Of a DNA stretch of 64,000 bases, positions 57,340 to 64,000 are shown piece by piece. The stretch is taken from contig OZ018329.1 in NCBI GenBank assembly GCA_963969495.1, forward strand, positions 74,662,912 through 74,726,911. Reading direction: 5' to 3'. Source of the stretch: Ceratothoa steindachneri (Eukaryota; Arthropoda; Malacostraca; Isopoda; Cymothoidae). A model generated the notes under the pieces. The model saw only the letters and a list, made by a program, of their open reading frames with translations, had not been told where the DNA came from and did no database searches. Position 1 is the stretch's first letter. The number at the start of each line of letters is the position of its first letter. The position numbers and the translations under genes are program-made.

Positions 57340-60300
57340 AATCTTGCTTACGGCCATGGACAAGTCCAGAAAAAACCTTTACCACCAATACCAGCATCGG
57401 AGCCGCTCTCGGGCAGCTCAAAATCAGAAAAGAAGGTCCCACCCCTTTGTGCTTTCTCAGAGGCTCTTCCAACCCTCTTCTACCGGAGAGGAGCCTCTCC
57501 TAGGCCACGAGTGCGGTTTACTCTCCCTCAGCCCCTTCTCTGGAGGTGCCCTTGGGCGACTCTATTTCTTTTACAGCGCCAGTCCCTCCTTTACTTTCAC
57601 AGGGGATTGTCAAGAGAGCAGGCAGGCGGCCCGAAGTTGAACGCTCCCTGTGGGAGCGCTCGATAGTGCCAACCCCCTTAGGGGGCAAGGGATAGCAGGG
57701 CCCATCGGTCCATGATCCCCTAACGTGCTTTATTCATACATCTCTACAGGGGGTCAGGCCGGTTCGCTAGCTCTAGACATAAAGTGTAAAACGTTCCTCG
57801 AATCAGATCTGTGATGTCTTGGAGGGGGGAGGGGGGGCACATGGAATCCCCCCCCTTGAGATGGACATGGTCCCAGACATAACCCAGCCCAAGAAGGCAG
57901 GATCTTCCATGGGGTTGAACCTGAGCTTAATGCCAACACTGAATCTGAGTTCGCCCCTATACACGCTTCTCCCCAGATGCTTCATACTCCCGAGGACACA
58001 CAAGGAAAGGAGGGACCTCCTCCCGGTTGGTGCCTTTTGGAAGACAAGACCTTCTCCAATTCAGAGAAGGATCGTGCTGAGGCAAGTCCACCCGGCTTAC
58101 GGGCTCCTTTCAGCGATGGAGGGAAGCGGGTTCATTCCCCACCCTCCTCTCCTAAAAAGAAAAATGAGAAAAAAGACTAAGGGTTCATCTCCTTCCTCGA
58201 GCGATGCTCCCCCAGATGAGAGATCTCAGACCAAGACCAAAGTCGCAAGTGCGCTGAGAGGAGCCTCGATTACACCAGGGCCCCTCATTGAGAGTTTACC
58301 TGGCGTTTTCAAGCCCACTGGCTTCAAACGCTTTCTGGTTATACGATCCACTAATGGCAGCATGTTGGCCAAAAGCAACATGTTCCTTCAGACGAAAGCA
58401 CTAGCTAGCCTGATTGGTAGATAACCGAAGGTGACCCGTTTCTTGGACGGGAGCCTTCTGGCCTAAGGGTTTCTTCCCTACCTTCCTCTCCTAAAAAGAA
58501 AAATAAGAATACTAAGGGTTCCTCTCCCTCCGCAATAGCTCATGGGACGGATGGGTCCGCTGCTCTTTCGGCAAGTGACTAGGCCAAGATCGGCACATCT
58601 GGCCCCGATGCTTCCCTGGTTTGGGGATTTCAGACCAAAACCAAAGTCGGAAGTGCGCCGAAAGGAGCCTCGATTACATCGAGGCCCCTCATTGAGAGAC
58701 TACCTTGAGTTTTCGAGCCCGCTGGCTTCAAACGCTTTCTGGTTATTCGCTCCACTTATGGCAGCATGTTGGCCAAGGGCAACATGTTCCATCAGAGGTG
58801 AGCACTGTCTAGCCTGATTGGTAGAGAGCCGAAGGTGACCCGTTTCTTGGACGGAAGCCTTCTGGCGAATGCGTCGGATCCCTCCGAGGCGGTCATGATT
58901 AGTGCCTTCCGTACACCTGGTGGCCCGCTGGTTCAGTGTGACACAGCACTCTACCATGAACTTCGTGAAAGGAGTATTTTATGCGAGGGAACTCGCATAA
59001 ACCAAAGAGAGGGTCAATGTCAAACGTGTGATGAGAAAACAGGGAAGAGCCTCGAGACTCATCCCTACAGTCTTCGTCTGGTTCGACTGTGACAGGCTCC
59101 CTGAGTCGGAGCGTGCGGTTTAGTATGGCTATCGCATTAAAGCTTAAATGCTACTACCGCTTCTACCATAAGAATCGCTCCTTTAGATATGCAAAATTGG
59201 GGTTACCCGAAGTCTGTGTAAGTTGTTCCACCGCCGCACACGATAAGTCGAAATCGTGTTTGGTCAAGTGTGCCAATTGACATTGAACCGCGTCTCTCGC
59301 TATGCGGAAGGGCACAGTTTCGGTTTTTCGTAGCCAAATCTAAGGGGCTGCACTTCTGCCGCCATCCACGCTTCCACCCTAACCCAGGCGTATTTCTAAA
59401 TGGGGTTTGCTTGGAGGTGGGGATTTGCACCCTTTCCTTGGTATTGTTTTTGAGCGACCCCTTATCTGTGAGGCTCATTTTCGCAGCCTTAGGTTCTCTT
59501 GTACCCGCGCCATGGACATTCTTCCTTCCATGATGTTTCAGCACCTTCGGTGCTGCTAGGACTACTGCCTTACTTTTTTATTGATCATTTGTTCGTTCGA
59601 ATCTTGAATACAGATACGAGTTTTATGCACCTGAGCGTGTATTGCGGGAGGGGGACTCGATCTATCACACCGGCCTCCCCCTGGCAACCGGTGCCTTCAG
59701 CACGTCCCCCATTGAGAGCCTACTTGTCGATGCTGGGGAGATGCCACTCGCTCTGTGCCGTACACATTCATTATTCACCTGTACGCGCGCGCCCAGCGCT
59801 GCTTCGGGCGATAACTGCTCTCACTGCATCCGCAGCTAATCTCGACGGTTCCTATGCCGCTGAGAGACACCAGTCATACCCTAAACCTCTTTGCCTGAAG
59901 GCTATGAAACTCCTTCGAGAGCCTACTCCCTCTACGCCGTGCACAGCGCATTTTTCGCCTGTATGCGCGAGGCCAGCGCCTCCCTCACTCACCAACCGTT
60001 CTCACGGCATCCGCAGCCAATCACGACGGTACCTCTGCCGCCGAGAGAGGCCACTCATACCCTAAGCCCTTTGGTTTAGGGCTAGGAAACTCCTTTGAGA
60101 GCTCAGTGTAGCTCTCAGAGCGGTGGCACCCAAGATCTTGCCAAAGACGCCACGCTTCTGCTCCCAAAGCTTTTACAGCGCCGAGAGTATTGTGTTCGGC
60201 CTTTTTGGAAGCCACTTCGGGTCACGCTAGATCCGTGCCAGTGTACACGGATAGCTCCAAGTTCCAGGAGGGGGTCGATTTCCACGCCGTATCTCCTCTG

Positions 60301-61275
60301 TTTGAAGTCGCTGGGGATCTGCCAGGCGCTGTATCTGTCTTCAATGCCGAGCTGGTTGCAATACACCGCTCGATACGGGAGATAACGCGTTGTGAAGGGT
60401 TCCGAGATCAGATTGTGATCTATAGCGACTAACAAAGCGCCCTGAGTGCTCTTGGGGGTATTGGAATCTCCACATCCCCTGGTTCGAGGTATCCGTGACG
60501 CCACGGTTTTGTTGAGATTATCTTATGCAGGGTTCCCGTGACATTTAGGGAATGAGTGCGCAAAAGAGTCCGCGAAGACTGGGCAACCAGACCAGCGTTT
60601 CGTTCTTCCTCACACCGATTACATGGCAGTAATACAGGTTGCTTGGCAAAGAAGATGTGAGACGGTCTAGGGCAACTTAAAGTTGAGTGCCATTGTGGCG
60701 CGACTGTTCCCATGGACCTACCCCTCCAATACCGCGACGGCTTCAGGTTGCTTTCTCTCGTCTGCGAATTAGACACACTCGCGGCACCCACCTCCATTTG
60801 ATGGAGCGCTCGCCTGCGCCTCATTGCGAAGACCGCGTTGTCTCCCAGACTGTTCAGTACATTCTTGTTGAATGTCCCAGTGTGGGTGATCTCCGCGCAC
60901 GTTACCTATCCTGGTACCGAGACGAGCGGGGTCGCTACAGCTTGTCCCTTGTGGTCGGGATTGTTCGTGCACACAGTATTGTGGACTATATGACTTTTTG
61001 GATGAGGCCCGCCTCCACTTTATTTGACTATTGTTTTGTAGGTCGCTTCTTCCTGCGCCGGTGGGGAGGCAGGCCTACCCCCAACGCTGTAGCGCGCTTC
61101 CTTCTAGTTGCCTTTTTGCTTATCTTGTTTTTTTTTAATTTGTTGTCCTTTTTTTAGCTTGTTTCTTAGGCTTTGTTATTTGTTTTTTTAATCTAGCTTA
61201 GTATTATTAGGCTTTGCGTGAATTACAGCGACCTTTGTCTTAGTAGGCAGTCGCCAGATGGGCTCTTAAATATTT
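57340..61275 (+). pseudogene. Old, internally deleted and duplicated copy of the LINE
   Basis: Colinear with the full-length LINE from the start of ORF1 (CTCGGGCAGCTC region near 57409) to the 3' tail (GCAGTCGCCAGATGGGCTC near 61250), but heavily damaged. Two structural changes stand out. A segment of about 360 bases of ORF1 is tandemly duplicated (58137-58465 and 58470-58863). The zinc-knuckle region of ORF1 also joins directly to the last part of the RT at 59279-59281, removing about 2.85 kb relative to the full-length copy. It retains the extra base missing from the full-length copy near 48466, so it is a useful outgroup. Many stops; not functional. Confidence 0.88.
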
Positions 61276-61458
61276 TTTAAAATCCATTTCTATCTTCATA
61301 AACATCCTGGGGGAGTTGCCCTCGTTGGTTTGTTTTACTCGTAAATAAAAAATATGAAAAAATCTCTCATTGGTTAGACCAGTTTCTTTTTTTAAATAAA
61401 AAATACTTGGATTGACTCGCAGGGAAGAAGAAAAGCCTCATTTCCCGATTTATTATAG

Positions 61459-61785
61459 GTGTGGGCGTTCGGAAGAGAGGCTTCGGAAAGTCAGAATTCC
61501 GAGAAGTACGACGACCCGAATGGCAGTGGGTGGATGGTGGAATCTCTTCCGGCAACCTCCTACGCTTTGTCGCAAGATGAAGATGGTGGTGACCCTTACT
61601 CCCGCACTGCCCCTCCTTACAATTGCCCCTCTTGCCCCAAGCTGTTCTCCCATAAAGGAAACTTCGAAAGACACGTCAAAGTCCACACGGGAGAGAAGCC
61701 ATTCCAATGCAGATTGTGTGACTATCGTGCCATCCAAAAGATTCATCTCTTGGTCCACCTCAAAAGACGACATCACATCGTGTAA
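61459..61785 (+). CDS. Alternative 3' exon G: C2H2 zinc-finger pair
   Basis: Terminal exon of about 108 codons. I chose the acceptor TTATTATAG at 61450-61458, because the earlier AG at 61421-61422 would run into an in-frame TAG. From 61459 (GTG) the frame is open in phase 0. An acidic/Ser lead with Asp-Glu-rich stretches is followed by two fingers (C-x2-C-x12-H-x3-H, TGEKP, C-x2-C-x12-H-x4-H) and ends three residues after the last His. The second finger helix (IQKIHLLV) differs from the TQSSNL type, so its DNA preference probably differs. It is the last exon of this type that I can see before the window ends. Confidence 0.83.
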   Translation: MWAFGREASESQNSEKYDDPNGSGWMVESLPATSYALSQDEDGGDPYSRTAPPYNCPSCPKLFSHKGNFERHVKVHTGEKPFQCRLCDYRAIQKIHLLVHLKRRHHIV

Positions 61786-62143
61786 TCCAGAGCCTCATAA
61801 ATAGCAGGCATCAAGTAACACCCTCCACAAGTAGTCGAGGATCGCAACAAAATGATATTTGAGGACTTAAATTCTATTTTGTGGCAGTTTTGTACGACTA
61901 GGAATTTTAAAATTCTATTCCATCCGTCTCCTTCCGGTGAAAACGTTTCGGATTGACGATTTTTTTTATATATTTTGAGGGGAGGGGGCGTGTCACGCTT
62001 GAGCCTCCTATTAATTTTATTTATTATCTAAGCTACTGTTGAGTTATTTCGTTATAGGTCGCTTCTTTCTTTCTTTTTTGTAATAGAGTTCTCGCCTAGG
62101 ATAATTTCCCTGTCTCGTGCTTTTTTTTTGGAGGGGGGGGGGT

Positions 62144-62695
62144 AATAACATCATAACTATTCGGGCGATTCTAACTAAATTTGAAACCCTTATATTGTTT
62201 TAAATTCTCTTTGGAATGATATAATTGCCAAAGTCCTCCCAAGGGAAGCCGGGGAATTATTTGGCAATAACATCATAACTATTCGGCCGATTCTAACGAA
62301 ATTTAAAACCCGTATATTGTTTTACCTTCTTTCGAATGATATATTTGCCAAGGTCCTCCCAAGGTTAGCTTGATAATTATTCTGTTTTGGCAATAACATC
62401 ATTACTATTTGGCCAATTTTAACTAAATTTGAAACCCTTATGTTGTTTTACATTCTCTTTCGAATGATATAATTGCCAAAGTCCTCCCAAGGTTAGCTGT
62501 GGAATTATTTGGCCTATTCTAACGAAATTTTAAACCCCTATGTTGATTTACATTCTCTTTACAATGCTATAATTTCCAAGGTCCTCCCAAGGTTAGTCCA
62601 TGAATTATTGAAAGTTTTGAAGGTCGTAAGGTCATACATCAGAATAAGTGAGAGCACGCGACTTTGGTCAGCAAACCTTGTTACATCTAGTTTTT
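62144..62695. repeat. Dispersed MITE-like repeat, internally expanded to about four units
   Basis: Units of about 122-126 bp start at 62144, 62266 and 62392, plus a shortened one near 62490, each with AATAACATCATAACTATT and CCAA(A/G)GTCCTCCCAAGG. The last runs into the standard end GAGAGCACGCGACTTTGGTC. Confidence 0.78.
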
Positions 62696-63949
62696 CTTCC
62701 CGTAGGCATATTTATTTTCATTGTACTATCTGCTCTCCTTTGTTTGCCATTTCATGTGTTCTCGTTCCTGCCAAAACTTTAGTATTTATGGAAATTTCTA
62801 TTGGAAGAGTTCTAATATGGTTACGGCTGGTATTAATTTAGTATTATTCCCATATTCTTTAAACCTTTATGCTCAGATGGAGCATTTCAAGATTTCGCAG
62901 TAGTAATCAGGTAAAATTAGGGCAGCGGCACTGTCTCTAAAACTTCTCATTACTCTCGATGAGATTTTCCTCCTCGCTATCATTTCATCTTTATTAATTG
63001 TAAACACTTATATACCCAGGAGTTTCCACTTCGTCATTTGCCCCCAACTTTTTATACCCCAGTGTTCCATTGTATAATGCCTCTCTCCCAGCCCCGTATC
63101 TTTTTTTTTTTTAATAAGGGCATCATGGCGACTGCCTAAGGACAAGAGCCTCCGTAAAAAAGGCCAGCTTATAAATTAGGTTGTGTTAAAATACAAAACA
63201 AAAGCTAACCAAAAAACATGGAAACAAAAACAAGGAGGCACGCTCCGACTTCCTAATCCCGTAATCCTTAACATTCTTCCTCTTTTGATTGACTTCCTTA
63301 TTCTTTCTCCTTGATTCTTTTTATCAATGGGTTTTTGCTCTTGATAGTTGGGCCTATTTTCTTCCTTCAACAAAATGGTAGCGTTTAGGACCCTCTTTTT
63401 CAAAAAGGAAAATTTGGTTTGTGAGTGGTAGACTAAAGGGAGGTATGACTCCCTACACTCTTAATGTCGAGGCGATACAGCGGGAACAAAGCGAGAAACT
63501 TTTCGTGTCAGTCTCTTAAACTCCTCGGGTTTTATTGAGAAAAATCAGAAGAGGGGTGATTTTTCCCTTTAAGATCTTGTTTTGTGTCCGCCAAATCGGA
63601 TAAGACCCCCGAAAAAAAAAACGTTAGAGAGAATAAAAAAATAAACATCAAAGCAAAATGACAACTAAACACAATAAAAAAACAGCATGTGGGATGCTCT
63701 TAAGAAAACCACAAAGGGGTTGAAATGTGGGGTTTGTAAACCGATATAAAACGGAGATTACAAAAGTTATATAACCTGAGATATAAACTCTTTTTAGCAT
63801 AATTAAAGACAAATATAAATCATCTAAATGTGCCACTCGGTACAATAAATAAACTGTAGTGCAAAACAGGAGGTAAATTTAGTTGTAAGACCTTCGGCGA
63901 ATCAGTATCACAAAAATGCGCCATTATATTCGAATATTGTCTATAATAG
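62696..63949. other. No gene seen
   Basis: Downstream of exon G. Only the minus-strand LINE tail at 63105 is recognisable. Confidence 0.5.
63105..63200 (-). mobile_element. LINE 3' tail on the minus strand
   Basis: The reverse complement reads ACGGAGGCTCTTGTCCTTAG, then GCAGTCGCC and CCCTTATT plus poly(A), a diverged form of the LINE tail. It is the only copy I see on the minus strand. Confidence 0.6.
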
Positions 63950-64000
63950 AAACAAGGTCAACTGACCTAATTCGCGTGCTCTCAATTATTCTGACTTACG
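63950..64000. repeat. Dispersed MITE-like repeat, partial copy cut by the window end
   Basis: Starts ACAAGGTCAACTGACC and continues CGCGTGCTCTCAATTATTCT, matching copy 1; the rest lies outside the window. Confidence 0.75.

Overview
The window looks like part of a large arthropod gene, with a decapod crustacean as the likeliest source. The evidence is compositional: long (TA)n and (CT)n microsatellites, Tc1/mariner, hAT and Penelope-like relics, many copies of one LINE family, and very long introns. No species can be named from the sequence alone.

The host content is seven short + strand exons, at 5.3, 22.3, 32.4, 33.1, 37.2, 40.0 and 61.5 kb. Each encodes one pair of C2H2 zinc fingers joined by a TGEKP/TGERP linker, ends in its own stop codon, and starts right after a pyrimidine-rich AG acceptor in phase 0. 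Six of the seven acceptors end in a TAG that is an in-frame stop, so the open frame cannot extend further 5'. This is the expected pattern of mutually exclusive 3'-terminal exons of a BTB/zinc-finger transcription factor (lola/broad/tramtrack type). A shared 5' exon, presumably left of the window, would be spliced to one pair at a time, giving isoforms with different DNA-binding ends. The BTB exon itself is not in the window, so the gene identity is inferred.

Almost everything else is mobile or repetitive DNA in the presumed introns. The main element is a full-length RNase H-bearing non-LTR retrotransposon at 43268-50019, with a 13-bp target-site duplication, an overlapping ORF1/ORF2 with a candidate -1 slippery heptamer, and one apparent single-base frameshift before the RNase H domain. 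At least nine more fragments of the same family lie in the window, nearly all on the + strand. Two 915-bp mariner elements share one internal deletion. A Tc1 element sits inside a 26-bp minisatellite and itself received a LINE 3' tail. There are also a Penelope-like relic with RT and GIY-YIG parts, a hAT relic, three older Tc1/mariner relics, an unnamed multicopy gene family relic (27.7-29.5 kb, minus), a 237-bp-arm inverted repeat, MITE-like and tRNA-like repeats, and several perfect short hairpins.

Layout: 1-5.3 kb LINE 3' fragments and repeats; 5.3-6.2 kb exon A; 6.2-22 kb mobile DNA (Tc1 in minisatellite, mariner, Penelope-like, mariner-like relics); 22.3 kb exon B; 22.6-32.4 kb AT-rich intron with a LINE relic and the minus-strand gene relic; 32.4-40.3 kb exons C-F with the inverted repeat; 41-50 kb second mariner and the full-length LINE; 51-61.3 kb hAT relic and the rearranged LINE relic; 61.5 kb exon G; then a MITE-like tandem array to the end. 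I saw no bacterial-type operon, CRISPR array or viral gene.
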